A stretch of DNA of 64,000 nucleotides from Harringtonia aguacate (GCA_014183095.1 JACCPH010000026.1:315922-379921), one strand, 5' to 3'; positions 42,498-55,023 are shown, numbered from the stretch's first letter. A program made the numbers and translations. Notes: generated by a model not told the origin, from the sequence alone.

Positions 42498-44768
42498 CTA
42501 GGCGCCGGTGCCGGGGGGTGCGCCGGTGCCATCGCCGCCCTGCTGGGCCAGCGCCTGGTACCACATGGCCACGTATGCAGCATAGCCGCCGTCTGTTCAG
42601 GTCAGCAAGACAGAAAGGCAGAAAGAGGGCAACAAAAAACAAGACAGCTGTACTGTACTCACATGGCGCGTATGGGTCCGCATTCGGATCGTCGCTGCCC
42701 GACTGGCCCTGTGCTGGCGGCTGGTGTCCGCTGCTTCCGTAGCCGCCACCGCCGCCACCACCACCACCACCGCCGCCGCCACTGCCGTAACTCGGGTTGT
42801 CGTAGTCCCGGTGCTGCTGGTGGTAGCCGCCGCCGCCGCCGCCACGGCCGCCCCGCGGCCCGCCGCTGTTCTTCTGGCGCACGGCCTCGACCTTTTCCTC
42901 AATGGCGAGCTTGGCCTGCTCAATGGCGTCGCGCGTGCCAATGAGGCCAATCTCGCGCTCGTTCTCGTTGGCGCCCGACGTCTGCGACACGTTGATCTTG
43001 CACCCCGTCTGGTTCTGCATCTCCCGGATGGTCTCGCCGCCCTTGCCGATAATCATGCCGACGGACTCGGACGGCACAAACATGGAGTCGTTGATGCGGT
43101 CGCCGCCGCCGCCGCCATAGGGGCCGCCGCCACCACCCCCTCCTCCTCCTCCTCCTCCGTGACGGAACGGCGGCCCGCCGCCGCCACCGCCACCGCCTCC
43201 ACCGCCAGGCCCGCCGCCACCGTTGAAGCTGCGCGTATCGCTATCGACAATCTCCATGATGAGATCCTTGGCCTGGTTGATGGCGGCTTGGCCGCCGATG
43301 AGGTTGACGGGCCGCAGGCCGTTGACACTCTTGGACTCGCCCACAATGTTGATGTGGCAGGAACTGCGCTCCTGCAGGTCGCGAATGGTCTCGCCGCCGC
43401 GCCCAATGATCAGGCCCACGGTCCGGTCGGGCACCATGATCTGCACGCACTCTTCGCCGTCCTTGAGGTTGCTGTGTCCGGCCGGGCCGCCGCCGCCGCC
43501 ACCACCACCACCGGCCCCTCCAAAAGCGCCGCCACCGCTACCGCCGCCGCCAAACCCGCGTCCGCCACCTGGACCGCCGGCACCACCACCACCGCGCGGC
43601 GCCGTCATGCCGCTGTCCTCGATGATGCGGAAGATGGCGGCCTTGGCCTCGGCGCGGCGCGCGGGCGGCCCCGAGATCTTGCACTGGCGCGTCTCCTCGT
43701 CCGGGCTGGCGGCGGCCAGAAACTGGATGCGGCAGTTGCTGTCGGTCTCGACGCGCCGCAGGTTCTCGCCCTGCCGGCCGATGATCAGGCCCACCAGGTT
43801 GGCCTGCACCTCAATGGTCTCCGTGTTGTCGTCGTCGCGCCGCGGCGACCGATGGCGACCGCCGCCGCCGCCGCCGCCGCCGTTGCCGCCGCGGGGAGAG
43901 AACCGCTCGCGATCCCGGTCGCGGTCGCGGCCTCGCAGTGCCGGTGAATAGGGCCGGTCCTGGCTGCTGCCGTAGTCGCGGCGCTCGTCGCGTCGCTCGT
44001 CACGCCGCTCGTCGCGGTACGCGTTGTAGCCATCGCCGCCGGCGCCACCGCTGCCGGCACCGCCACGTCGCGTTGGCGGAGACCGCGAGCGCGAGCTGCG
44101 GTAGCGGCGCGAGGCGTCGGACTGGGAGGCGACCGGCGCCGCGGACGCGTACGTAATGGGCCGGTCGTAGGGGGTGACGCCGTTCTGGGTGGCGTGCGCC
44201 TTGGCCCGCGCAATGGCCTCTTGGATGCTGACATTGCCCGTGGTCGTCGGCTGGACAGCCGCGCTCAAGTCGAGACTGCCGCTCGAGGTCGGCTGGGGGT
44301 AGGAAGAGTAGGGCGGCGCCGCCGCCGCCGCCGCTGCCGCGGACGGAGGGCCACTCGACAGGCCCGGCGGTGGCGCCTGGGTCGCAGCAGGATAGCCGCT
44401 GCCGCCGCTGCTGCCGGGTGCAGGCGGATAGGAGGGCGGCTGGTTCTGCGGAGGCGTCGACGTGGACGCACCGGGCTTTTGGGCGGCTGTTCGGTGCCGA
44501 AATAGTCATGCATGGTCAGACAAGAAGGCCGTCAAACACGGAGTGCAAAAAGAAGAAACATCAGGATAGCGGAGGCAGAGCAGGGCCATGCGCAAACAAA
44601 CGCGTATACAGAATACAGACATGACAGTTAAAAAGGCATGCAAGCAGGACTTTTACACGTTCAAGTCATTGTCGTCTGCAGCAGAGCGACCACGCGGGAG
44701 AGCCAAAGAGGTGGTTTCCACTTACCGAGAGTCGCCAGGATGGACTCCAGATTCGAGTATTCAGACAT
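42498..44768 (-). CDS. KH-domain RNA-binding protein, FUBP/KSRP-like
   Basis: Nucleic-acid-binding protein resembling far-upstream-element-binding proteins; probably splicing or mRNA regulation. Exons: 44726-44768, 42663-44486 and 42498-42592 (GTAAGT...CAG; GTGAGT...CAG), 653 aa. The N-terminus MSEYSNLESILATL is followed by Pro/Ala-rich and Arg/Ser-Asp-Arg-rich disordered regions (YRDERRDERRDERRD). Three KH domains: about 237-305 with GRQG, 360-430 with GRGG, and 478-550 with GKGG loops, separated by very long Gly runs. The last exon encodes a tyrosine-rich tail, YGGYAAYVAMWYQALAQQ, like the YM motif of FUBPs. The Gly runs are encoded by GGY/GGC repeats, so their length may vary between strains. 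Confidence 0.9.
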
Positions 44769-45870
44769 GGTGGTTTTTTTGTTTGTGGCTTTGCGGCTTT
44801 GCGACTTTGTGACTTTGTGATTTTGTGATTTTTGCGACACAGCTTTTCATAGAGTTTCTCTGCACAAATCGAGGGCCAAAAAATAATGGTTCACAAAATG
44901 GGCCCAGAAGAGAACGAGGAGACACCAAATGCTTTTTTTTTGTTCTTCTGTCTTGCCGCGTCGGTCTATTGCGGGTGCAGAGAACGAGGAAGACAGATGT
45001 CGATGGCGACAGGCGCAAGATTTTTCTCTTTTTTTGCAGAGCAATTCCCGTCCCACAATGCCTTTTTCCCAGCTTAGAGCGTCGTGCTTCTGTTCTTACA
45101 GTATCCCCAAGCAGGCAGCAGCAGATAGAGAGAGACAGGCAAGATGGAAGACGAGAGAAAGAGAGAGAGAGAGAGACAGAGAGAACAGATACGCCGGTCG
45201 TTTGTCAAGTCAATGCGATTGAGGCATCTGGCAGGCGATTATGTGCCGCAGACAGTCGGCGAGCAGCCATGCAGATGCGCGCAGAGATGGGTATCACACA
45301 ACAGAAGCAGCAGCAGACACAATGTTATTTCTTGTTCTTGTTCTTGTTCTTTTTGTTTTGTTTTCGCACAGTCGAAATGAGAGCGATCGCGACAAGAAAA
45401 AGAAGAGGGTTTAGAAGCGGGGAAAATTATTGGAATGTTTTGGGGGGGCTTGTTGTTGATTCGAGGGTCGAGTCCAAAGGGGGCCAATTTGCTACTGCGG
45501 TGTATTGAAAAAGGAGCGGAGCAGCCACGAGAAGAGGTTGTGGACGCGAAGAAAAGGAAAAGAACAAAAACAGAAGCGCACACGAGGAGAGAAAAAAAAC
45601 AAAAAGGGAGAGAGAGAGAGAGAGGAGAGGCGCGGAGGCTGGATGGACGACTGAGAAAGGTAAAATTTTCATGGCTAATTTGCCGCTTTGTCACAAGACG
45701 TTGGCATTGAAACGCGTTTTTCCGCTTCCGTCCAAGTCGGGAAGAGCACGTGACACAAACACACCAAGACAAAGTCACATGACACCAGCACGGGGAGAGG
45801 GAGGGGAGTACCTTCCCTGAAGAAACGCACACGAGACAACACGAGAGACACCCCCTCAGGGACGACGGTC
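44769..45870. promoter_or_regulatory. divergent promoter, KH protein / SET protein
   Basis: 1.1 kb without a supported gene. It has an ACGCGT site at 45712, a CACGTG at about 45747, (GA)n at about 45153-45182 and 45608-45626, and GTGACTTT-like repeats beside the KH start (44800-44830). Confidence 0.4.
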
Positions 45871-47679
45871 ATGGCTTCACTGGAGGGCGATGCGGACTTT
45901 TCGAGTCTGGTGGCGTGGTCGACGCAGCAGGGCGGGCGGCTGCACGATGCAGTGGAGGTGTACCGCGACGACGTGACGCAGGTGTCGTTGCGGGTGCGTC
46001 CGCAGCCACAACAGGGGCAGCCCGACGCGAGAGGACTCGAGTCCGGGGACACGGTTGTGCAGTGCCCGCTGTCGACGTCGCTGTCGTACCTGAATGCGCT
46101 GGCGGACGGGCAGCCTCTGGCCAGGATCGACAGGATCGACGCGCCGGCCACCGCCGCCGCCGCCGCTGCTGCCTCGACGAGGCTCACCCTCCCCGACGCC
46201 TTTCTGGAGCAGATGCCGCCGCACGTGGTGGGCCGCTTCTTTCTGATGCAGCAGCATCTTCTGGGGCCGTCGTCGCACTGGTTCCGCTACCTGGCGACGC
46301 TGCCGCAGCCGGACAAGGTCAGCTCGTGGGTGCTGCCGGCGCTGTGGCCTCTGCAGGAGGAGGGCGAGCGTCGCCGCGCTCCCCGTTTCCTGGCGGGGAC
46401 GAATGCCGGCGTAGCCGCGGCGGAGATGCGGGAGAACGTGGAGCGCGAGTTTGAGCAGGCGCAGGCGCTCTTGAAGAACCTCTCGTTTGAGCCGCGGGCC
46501 GAGTTTTCGCGCCGGCTGTACCACTGGGCGTTTTGCATCTTTACCAGCCGCAGCTTCCGGCCGTCGCTGGTGCTCGGCACCGACGTGCAGCGGATTCTGT
46601 GCAGAGGCAAAAAGAAAGAGGGAGAAGAGGAGGAGGAGGAGGAGGAGGAAGAAGAGGGGCCGCGCTTTGGCCTGCCGCAGCTGCCCGACAGCTGCCAGAT
46701 GGACGACTTTTCGATCCTGCTGCCGGTGCTGGACCTGGCCAACCACGACCCGACGGCCAAGGCGACGTGGGTGGCGGCGGCGGTGGAAGCGGCGGCAGTG
46801 GAGACCACGGCGGCGGCGGAGACCACAGCGGTGGCCGCAACGGCAGCCACGAAAACCACAGCGGCAGCCACGTCACCGGTGCCCGGCGTGTCCTTTCTCG
46901 TCGACCAGCCGTACGCACCCGGCCAGCAGGTATTTAACAACTACGGCATGAAGACCAACAGCGAGCTGCTGCTGGGCTACGGCTTCGTGCTGCCGCCGAC
47001 GCCGACGCTGCACAACGACTACGTCCACCTGCGGAAGCGCAGCGACAAGACTCAGACGGGCCCCGCCACCGACGACCAACCGCGCGACTTTCTGCTGTCG
47101 CTGCGGTCTCTAGACGACGCCAGCTCGGTGGTGGGGGCCGTGCGGCAGTGGCGGCAGCGGCGGCGGCCGAACACGGGCGGTGATGGACATCGAGATGACA
47201 ATGCTGCGGACCCAGCAGCCATCCTGCCCGAGTTTGCCATCTTTGAGGACGCCCTGCTCTGGGATCTGGGCTCGCAGCTCTGGAGCTATGAGGAGTGGCA
47301 GGCCCTGGGACGGTGCCGGGGCACGCTCGACACGGTGCCGGTCGGCGAGCGGGCGGCCCTGCTGGAGCGGGTGCTCTCAGCCGCCGCCGCAGAAGACGAC
47401 AGCCTCCAGATCACCGTCATGGAGGAAAATATGCGGGATATACTCATGTGCAAGGTCGGCATGGACTACGAGCGGCTGGGGGACACCGACGGGGACGCAT
47501 ACGATGACGATGAGGACGAATACGAAGACGACGAGGAGGAGGCGCAGCAAAAGCTGGCCCGGACCTACCGAGAGCAGTACCGGGCCGTCCTGGCGCATGC
47601 CATGACCTTGCTCGACCCGGAGCTGGAAGTGGAGACGAGGGAGGGAAGCACCAGCACCAGCACCAGCTCGGGCGAGTGA
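45871..47679 (+). CDS. SET-domain protein lysine methyltransferase (RuBisCO LSMT-like)
   Basis: SET and substrate-binding protein of the SETD3/SETD6/Rkm-like class, methylating a non-histone lysine; target unknown. Single exon, 602 aa, ATG 45871 (MASLEGDADFSSLVAWSTQQGGR). The opening stretch matches the start of LSMT-like proteins. The SET insert region contains FCIFTSRSFRP; the catalytic core has LLPVLDLANHDPTAKATW (the NH pair contacting AdoMet) and YAPGQQVFNNYGMKTNSELLLGYGF (NY motif). A C-terminal helical substrate-binding lobe follows (about 400-560). Two low-complexity inserts are present: a Glu run (about 46615-46660) and an Ala/Thr run (about 46770-46870). These appear lineage-specific. 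Confidence 0.88.
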   Translation: MASLEGDADFSSLVAWSTQQGGRLHDAVEVYRDDVTQVSLRVRPQPQQGQPDARGLESGDTVVQCPLSTSLSYLNALADGQPLARIDRIDAPATAAAAAAASTRLTLPDAFLEQMPPHVVGRFFLMQQHLLGPSSHWFRYLATLPQPDKVSSWVLPALWPLQEEGERRRAPRFLAGTNAGVAAAEMRENVEREFEQAQALLKNLSFEPRAEFSRRLYHWAFCIFTSRSFRPSLVLGTDVQRILCRGKKKEGEEEEEEEEEEEGPRFGLPQLPDSCQMDDFSILLPVLDLANHDPTAKATWVAAAVEAAAVETTAAAETTAVAATAATKTTAAATSPVPGVSFLVDQPYAPGQQVFNNYGMKTNSELLLGYGFVLPPTPTLHNDYVHLRKRSDKTQTGPATDDQPRDFLLSLRSLDDASSVVGAVRQWRQRRRPNTGGDGHRDDNAADPAAILPEFAIFEDALLWDLGSQLWSYEEWQALGRCRGTLDTVPVGERAALLERVLSAAAAEDDSLQITVMEENMRDILMCKVGMDYERLGDTDGDAYDDDEDEYEDDEEEAQQKLARTYREQYRAVLAHAMTLLDPELEVETREGSTSTSTSSGE

Positions 47680-50347
47680 TATTCTTTCTTCATTCTTTTG
47701 AGCACACCCATAATCCAGGGATCCAGGGAAGCCAATCTTCTGGCACCCTTTTATGTTCTGCCGTCATGGCTATGACAGCTGGCTCCTCCCACCTGCTTGG
47801 CTCATATGAGGATACGAGATACGAGGCGCAGAGAGACAACTATTATTAGACAGTGCAGTGAATAAATAAAAGGAAGGGACACCAATTACGACGAGACGGA
47901 ATGAGATGTCTCCTTGTCGCTGTCACTGCGAGCCCGAATGGCCCGACGTGCTGGCGAGCGAGCCGATGTGGACGCAGCTCCGGGGCAGACGAGTGCTGGC
48001 ACAACGGGCGGTCCGCCGTCCTCGACACCACGTGGCAGCACGGCCACGTCTTGGACTATTTGTACGACCGGGGCCGCTGCACGCCGCACGTTGGGAGAGG
48101 CGGCCGAGAGGCGACCGCTCCTATGCGGAAGCCAAAGTCGAGGCCCTCCGACGGCAGCACCGTGAAGCGTCCGACGGTGGCCGACAACACGACGAGGACG
48201 ACGAGGTCGACTACGAGACCTGTGCAAACACGTGTCGTCCATTGTTGTCCATTATCGAGCGACAGCGGACCGCCAGGCTGGCATCGTCCAGGGTGTGGTC
48301 GAGAGCTTCCTGGTACGTGCCGTCTGGGAGGGGGGGGGGTGGTGATATCCATCGGGCGAACGAAAGCTTGGGTCTTGGGTGGCGGCAACGCGGCTCAGCA
48401 CATGTGACGTTGCGTGAGCGGATTGCCTCAGGCACCGGCTGGAGAACCTGCGGGCGCAAGCAACAGCAGGGCGGCAGACACCGCAGACCTACTCGCAGAC
48501 ACAGACACACAGACACACAGACATACATACACAGCAGGGCCCCCCCCGCTGACCACGATCTGATGACGGTCGTATGGTAAGCGGGTGTCAGCCCAGCCCT
48601 ACAAATATTATGCATGACGTGGGCTAACGCACTATGCGGGCATGCAAACGGATGACAGCAGATAATACGGAGAGCTGGGACCCGCTAGACCGCAGCGGGA
48701 CAGCCTTTGCCTCCGGAAACGTGCCATGTGCAATGTGGCCACTTTGAAAAGGGAGAGAGGCTGGCCCGCGGACTGGTGTTGCTGCTGTTGCTGCTGCTGT
48801 TGCTGCCTCGTTGTCGTCCTGCCGTTTGCGTGGTGGTTAAGCGAGGGAGCGAGGGAGCGAGGGGCGAGGGGAGGCTGCTGCCGCCGTGGGAATAGGGCAG
48901 ACAGGCAGGCTATTAGGCAGCTAGCGAGGACAGACAGCTAGCTAGCCACGGCATTCTGCACAATAGAAAAAATATTATTAGCGCCTGAAAGCAGCCGACC
49001 TCAGGCCCGACCTGGACTGGACTTTTAGCACATAAAGTAGGGCTTTCGGTCCTTTTCCCCATCTCCTCGATCCTGTTCTCGCCCCAGCTCTCCCTTCTCG
49101 ACCTGGCTCATGATATTCTGCCGATGCTCATGCTATTTCGTGCCTTTCCGGATCAGAGGCGCAAACTCAGCAACCTGCCAATTATTTCACCTGGTCCATA
49201 ACGTCAAGCTCCGCTATACCGCTTTCAGGTTCCGTCCGGCGCCGAACCGCTGGGCGATTTTCGGAAAAGCGCCCTCTCTCTGCGACCCAGCCCACGAGTT
49301 TCGCCACCGCCCACCAGTGTTCGTTCAGGGCTACCTCTCAGCAACCTCGTGGCCCTATGCCCGTATGGGGTTTGGGGGGCGTCCTCCGCTTGTCCATCTC
49401 GATCGCATTATTCTCTTTCCCATTTTGCCCCCGGCCGTGTCGGCAGGCATTTCTTATCATTTGGCCACCTGCCCTCTCTGGGGCTCGCTGTCCTCTTTTT
49501 TTCTATATACGAGTGCCGTGCACCCTCGTTTTGCCGCCTTGCCGCCTCTCCGTCTCTCTCTCTCTCTCTCTTGCTTCTCACACCCGAGCAAGCAATAACT
49601 ACTGCAACATCTTCAAACGCAGTCGACAGCGCTTCACGGCCACCCTGACGGCCCGCGCGACTGTTCCTCCCCCCCCCTAGTCAGCACCGAAAATCTCACC
49701 GCCGCTCGTCACGCCGCTTCTCTCACACGGACGGCGGCCGTTCCACGACGTCATCTGGCGGGCGCAGAGGACATTTCCCCCTCCCACCAGGACACATCAC
49801 CCCCAGCTGCGGCGCAGGCTCACGGCCGGACCGTTGACACGAGACCTGCGATTTAAGCCGTTGCCTCGCCTGCATCTTATTTTCTTTTTTTTCCCTGCAT
49901 CCTCGCCTGCATTTTCCTGCATCCTACTCGCCTCCTGGGATTGCATGTGATTGGGGAAGACGCCGCTGTGCAGCTGCCTATTTGGCCTTCTCTGACTACA
50001 ACCCCGCATCGCTAGCGCCCACAAGCACCGACCTCTCTCCCACCAATCGACGCGCACGCTGCCGGTCAACAAGACATCCCGCATTCTAGGACCCCCCCCC
50101 CCAGACGCATTCCAGAGCCTGTTTATTCGTGCTCTCCAGTCAGCCGGCCCTGACATAGACCGTTGTGTCGTTCTGTTTATTCTCGACTTGTGTTTTTTTT
50201 TTGGTCTTTTTTTCTTCGAGCTCGGTCTCTTGTTTACTTGACGCCTCTGCATGCAAATTAGAAAGAGGACATACAGAGAGCAGAGAACACCTCCAGACGT
50301 CATTACCCCTACCAATCTCCCCATTCACAACCCCCCACACACCCACC
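47680..50347. other. gene-poor region with possible gene remnant
   Basis: 2.7 kb. It contains a possible remnant (47906-48400), a GCT-rich repeat at 48779-48805 and GACAG/CTAGC-type repeats at 48896-48950. A pyrimidine-rich leader precedes the Ser-rich gene at 50348. No intact gene is supported. Confidence 0.5.
47906..48400 (+). pseudogene. possible decayed gene, uncertain
   Basis: Coding-like segments occur in successive frames without a usable intron between them. First, SSGADECWHNGRSAVLDTTW and QHGHVLDYLYDRGRC (frame of 47901). Then RSYAEAKVEALRRQHREASD and DEVDYETCANTCRPLLSIIE (frame of 47906). Then AGIVQGVVESFLVRAVWE (third frame). Such frame-hopping suggests a gene broken by indels, or assembly errors. 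Family not recognised. Confidence 0.3.
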
Positions 50348-50494
50348 ATGGCGCATGCATCTGCACCATGCGCGTCTCTCGACGACAGCCGGCCGACCCC
50401 GTCGCAGCAGGATGTGCAGCTGCGGACGAACCGGACAGAGCACAGCAGCAGCAGCAGCATCAGCAGCATCAGCAGCATCAGCAGCATCAGCAGT

Positions 50495-50536
<42 letters not shown>

Positions 50537-50881
50537 GGCTTCGGCGATGTTGACAGCTGCGACGACCAGCACTGGATGGTGGTCACCATGATCGAGGACG
50601 ACGACCTCATGTTTGGCGGCAAGCCGCTGTGCACGTGGTATGAAGAGGACCGCCGGCGCTACAGCACGGGCGAAGACAGCCCGTCGTCGCCGAGCAGCTC
50701 CGTCGACGACGACGAGGAGCTGCATCGGGGCCGACAGAGGGTACGTACGCACCGGTCAGCCCCTGCCTGCTTTGACTGGTCAACGCTAACGCCGCACCAG
50801 GATCGCCCCCAGTACGAGCGCCCGCCGCGCCGACACCACAAGAAGTCGTGCAGCAGCGAGAGCGAGAAGAAGCAGCACTGA
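50348..50881 (+). CDS. Ser-rich hypothetical protein
   Basis: Two exons, 50348-50740 and 50801-50881, 157 aa, with a 60-nt intron (GTACGT, branch CTAAC, CAG). The intron is a multiple of three and has no stop, so retention would add 20 residues. Start ATG 50348 has the context CACCATGG. After 30 residues comes a run of Ser (AGC/ATCAGC repeat, about 50441-50533). The apparently conserved part is QHWMVVTMIEDDDLMFGGKP LCTWYEEDRRR, split here as two pieces, followed by an acidic stretch and a basic Arg/His/Lys tail. The family is not known to me. The acidic WYEE region looks like a short binding motif rather than an enzyme. Confidence 0.65.
50441..50533 (+). repeat. AGC / ATCAGC repeat (polyserine)
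   Basis: About 30 codons of AGC and ATC-AGC repeats inside the Ser-rich gene. It probably varies in length. Confidence 0.9.
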
Positions 50882-51918
50882 GCTGAGCTGAGCTGAGTTG
50901 AACCGAACTGAACAGCACCGCACAGACCTCAGTCAATCATCTCCATCGCTGGCTGTCCCGCCGCGGCACGAGCTGCTCGATGCGGCCGCACATGCCGGCT
51001 CGACAGCCGCGACCTTCCCCCCCCTCCTTTTCATGACACAGCACACACGCATGGCAGGACAGCCGCGGACGAGGGATTTTTTTTTCATGTATGGGCGGGC
51101 GCATCTGCCCCCCATTGGCTCCTCCATCTGCATCAGACGCCGGGCGCGCCCTGGATGGGGGCCGCGCCTGGACAGTTTTTTTTCTCATTCTTGACGATTC
51201 CCCGAGTTTTACTTTCCCGTTTTTTTTTTTTTTTTTGCTTTCTTTTTCTTGGCATTCGTGCTTTTTTATTTCCTTCTTTTTTTGGCTGTTTTGCATTGCA
51301 TGCATTACATAGACCCTTGGCTTCATTTTCGTTTTCCATTTCGATGATACCATTTTTGGGATTTTTTTCACGGCATGGCATACGGGGTCGGATACATTCG
51401 CCATTACACGTATCTTACATATTATATCTACCGGGGACCTAGAGATACCAGTTGTCGCGCGCTTTGCACAGGAAAGCAACGAGCGATAGAGCATTTTTTT
51501 TTTCTTTTTCCTGTTTCTTTATCTGCTCGCGGACAGCGCACGGCTGTCCTGCGACAATTTACAATTTATACCACTCTATTCGGTGTACTCACTTGTTCGT
51601 GATGGGGTTGTCCCCGCCCCCCGACTTTCGACTTTTGTGAACGTGGCGGTGCCGATGAGGAGGGGCTGGCTGGTCTCTCTTGATCTCTTGCTCTATTGCC
51701 CCTCTGATCTCTCATCGATGAAGATGGTGGGCAGGCCGAGAGAGCCGTCGCCCGTGCCGCTGAGATGGCGGGCGCGCCGGCCTGTGTGGGGAGGGCTTTA
51801 GATAGACACAAGGTGTGGTGACGTCATGAAGAGGTGTGTTATCAGGGCGGCCGTTTTTTTTTTAAAAAAAAAAAAGTTGGAGCCAATGTGGAAAGCACAG
51901 CCGACCGCGTCTATTTCA

Positions 51919-51969
51919 GCAGGTAATACGGCGTAGCAGGTACGGCGTAGCAGGTACGGCGTAGCAGCA
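51919..51969. repeat. 14-bp tandem repeat GCAGGTACGGCGTA
   Basis: Three copies of GCAGGTAMGGCGTA (first copy degenerate, with one extra base) followed by a partial fourth. Confidence 0.85.
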
Positions 51970-52894
51970 GCACTCGTCCTTTGTCGCACGTCGTCAGCGG
52001 CGACATCAGTCACGCCCGCCGTGTTCGTGACGGGAAATGGCGTGCGACAGATGGTGTGCGACCCCCAAAGGAGGAACGGGGGGTTCTGTCAGCCGCCGAG
52101 CTGTGCATCTACAAGGGAATACGAGTACGAGGCAGTGGACGTATTACGAAAAAAAAAAGTGATGGCCGTGGCGGCATCAGCGCGGAAACGAAAAAAAAAA
52201 GAAAAAAAAATAGCGAAAAAAGAGCGAAAAAGGAACAAGGAAAAAAAAAAAGCACAGCATCGTAGAGACAAGAGTGTGTTGGCTGTCGTCAGCAAGATGC
52301 AAATGCGCCGCTCTCGCCTGGCGCGCTTTGCCAGCCACTCTGGTATCACTGCAGGAAGCGAGGCTGCTACCTAGCCAAAAATCGAGACGAGATCTGCCTG
52401 GACCGAAAATTAAGTGGGCAGACAACGAAAGCGGTTCCCTCTCCCACGGTCGATCTTGGGAGTGGGAGAGAGGGAGGGGGGGGGGGCAGAAGAGGTGGAG
52501 GGGTGAAAGTGGAAGCGAGAGACTTTTGTCTGCGAGAGAGAGGTCACATTTTTCGGATATTGGTGAGATGAAGTTATTCTCGCCGCTGCTGGCGCATTCG
52601 CGTTCGCATTGGAGGAGGGCGGCGAGGCGAGGACGCCGCAGGGCGCGGGCGCTCGTGTTTGGATCCTCGTGGTTGGACCAGTCGGATGTGCAGACTGGCA
52701 GAATCCAAAATCCACAGTGCTCGCCCACCTCGTTGTATTTGTATTTTGTACAAATATGTGTCGCGTATTGCATACACATCTCAGGCGAGCTGCTGCAAAT
52801 GCCGAGACGGCCCGTCGGCTCCGACAGCGACAGGCTTTTGCAGGCGTGATGCAGCGACCGTGATCGACAGCAGCTTTGTGTGCTGGCGAATGAT

Positions 52895-53045
52895 GGTCGG
52901 CGGCTGATGGGTTGATGAGTGATGATCCTGGCTGCGATGATCCTAGGATGATCCTAGTGCCCTTGATGGCTCTGATGGCTCCTGACGGTTGATGGCTGCT
53001 GATGGATCCGACAGCTGATGGCTCCTGATGGCTGCCTGACGATGC
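52895..53045. repeat. degenerate GATGGCTCCTGA minisatellite
   Basis: Repeated TGATGGCTCCTGACGGTTGA/GCTGCTGATGG-like units in various lengths over about 150 bp. Confidence 0.6.
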
Positions 53046-54789
53046 CGCCAGCACAATCTGGCTGCCCTGGCTGCCTGTAGCGACCTCTGCCTGCCCGTCT
53101 GTGCCTGAAACCCTCGTGAGATACGTCATGGCAGCGGCACAGCCGTTGGGGGGTGCCTGCCAGCTCGGCAACCCTGCCAGCTCGGCAGCCCTGCCAGCTC
53201 TGCCAGCTCTGCCCGTCGGCACCGAACGTCGCCCAACCATGGGTCGCGAACCGCGGACACAGACCACAACGCACGCACGCGCACGCACGCTGACCGACAG
53301 CCCCATCGTCAGAGCCCATCCATCGTCAGAGGTGGTGTGATGCGAAGCGAGCGCCCTCGCCGCCACATTGCACCATTGACTTTCCCGTACGAGGGCGATC
53401 GTCAGGATAAGAAGAAAGGGGAAAGAGAGGGGGGGGGGGGAGAAAGAGGAGAAAAAAAGAGAAAAAAAAAAGAAAAAAAAAACAGCTAAAAGCTAAAACT
53501 GGGCAAAAATGCCATCTCGCTGAAACGTCAAACGACAAAACTAGGCTGTCCGGTCCCTCCCGGGGACTTACTCTCAGACTCCGGCCGACGCAGCCGGCGA
53601 CGCACAGCCGTCGCAGTCGGTCGCATTCGCAACTTGTTGAAGTGCACGAGAACGACCATTTTCCTGTTTCCCATCCCCCCCCCCCTTTTTTTGTGCGGCT
53701 TTTTTCTTTTCCTGTTTTTTTTTCTCTTTTTTTTTTAAACGGCCGGTCTTGTCTCAACCCTGTCTCGCTCTGGCCCTTCCTGCTCGTCCTATTTGTACTC
53801 TGTGCCTCCTCGAGTGTCCTCGTGTGTCCTCGTGTGCCCTCGTGTGCCCACTTGATCGCCCGCGATCACACGCATACCACCCTGATGTGCCGTAGGCAGT
53901 TGCGTGTCCACCGGCGGTGCGACGCTGCACACGCTCGTGCCCGTATTTGTATCTGTAGGTATCTTAAAACGCAATTAAAGTACGGTATATGCACGCAGGG
54001 TCAGGGAAAAGAAAAAGAGAAAAAAAAAAGCATGTGTGCTGCGACATGCCGTCTGGACGATCCTCGCCAGGAATGGGAAAATCATGGGACCCATTCGAGG
54101 CCATTCACCGCCAGAACAGGCAGATGGGCGGGGCCCTGAGAGAAGATGGAAACGAGGCAACGAAAAAGGCCAGAAAAAAGAAGCAAAAAAGGGAAAAAGG
54201 GCGAAAATGGCAAAAGGGCGGGAGAAAAAAAAAACACAAAAAACACACACTGAGAAAAGGGGCAAAGATTTTCAGCGTGCAACCCCAAAGGCAGTCACAG
54301 TCAGCAACGATGGCCGTCGGGCGAATGGGAACGCCGCGGCCACGCAGCCGGTCTCGCAGGGCGGCCGTTGGGCGCTGGGGGGGATTCGACCCTGGACGAG
54401 TAGGAACACAGAAACAGAGGCAGAGGGCAAAGAGACAAGACTCAGCATGACGGATCCTGGTCCAAAATGGCTCGTTCTGGCCAGACCGCGCGTAGTTTTT
54501 TTTTTTTTTTTTGGGCGATGAGTGATGCGGAGTCTCCCTGGCAGGACATGCCAGTTGCGTCCTGCACGGACAACACAATGCCGCCCCGTGCCATCGGCTT
54601 CCTGCAGATCCGGACATGCGTGTCTCTCTGCTGCCCATCAACTCCCGGGTGCTCGTATCTGACATGGTACATTAGGGCCTCCTTGCCGTCTCTTAAATGG
54701 GGACCTCCTCTCCCCCCCCCCCTGTTCCGCCCGCCCCGTTCATCTGGCGGTCACTCTGCCTCATATAAGACATCGAGACAGCCTGAAGA

Positions 54790-54872
54790 TACCCTGACAA
54801 CGAACAGCCCGACAACAGACAACCCTGACAGACAACTCTGACAGACAACCTTGACAGACAACCCTGACAACT
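54790..54872. repeat. GACAGACAACYYTGACA tandem repeat
   Basis: Four to five copies of a 17-bp unit (CTGACAGACAACCTTGA) in the region upstream of the 55100 gene. Confidence 0.75.
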
Positions 54873-55023
54873 AACCTCTGACCACCCTGTGGAATCTTTT
54901 TATTTCCTCCCACAGCCCCCTGTCATGCGGTTCGTTCTCAGCCCATGACTGTCCTCCCGACACAGCCTCCGACAAAGACTGCATAAGAAGGGCTGATTCC
55001 ACCTGCTGCACTTGCTGCACCAC

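Noticed and set aside
42724..43947. A 407-codon open frame on the plus strand
   Set aside because: Mirror of the Gly-rich KH gene. Composition is driven by GGC/GCC repeats and no domain is visible.
39580..45724. Shared 13-mer ACGCGTTTTTCCG in two divergent promoters as a regulon signal
   Set aside because: Shared 13-mers are expected by chance in 64 kb. Only the ACGCGT core has known meaning and it also occurs in coding DNA here.
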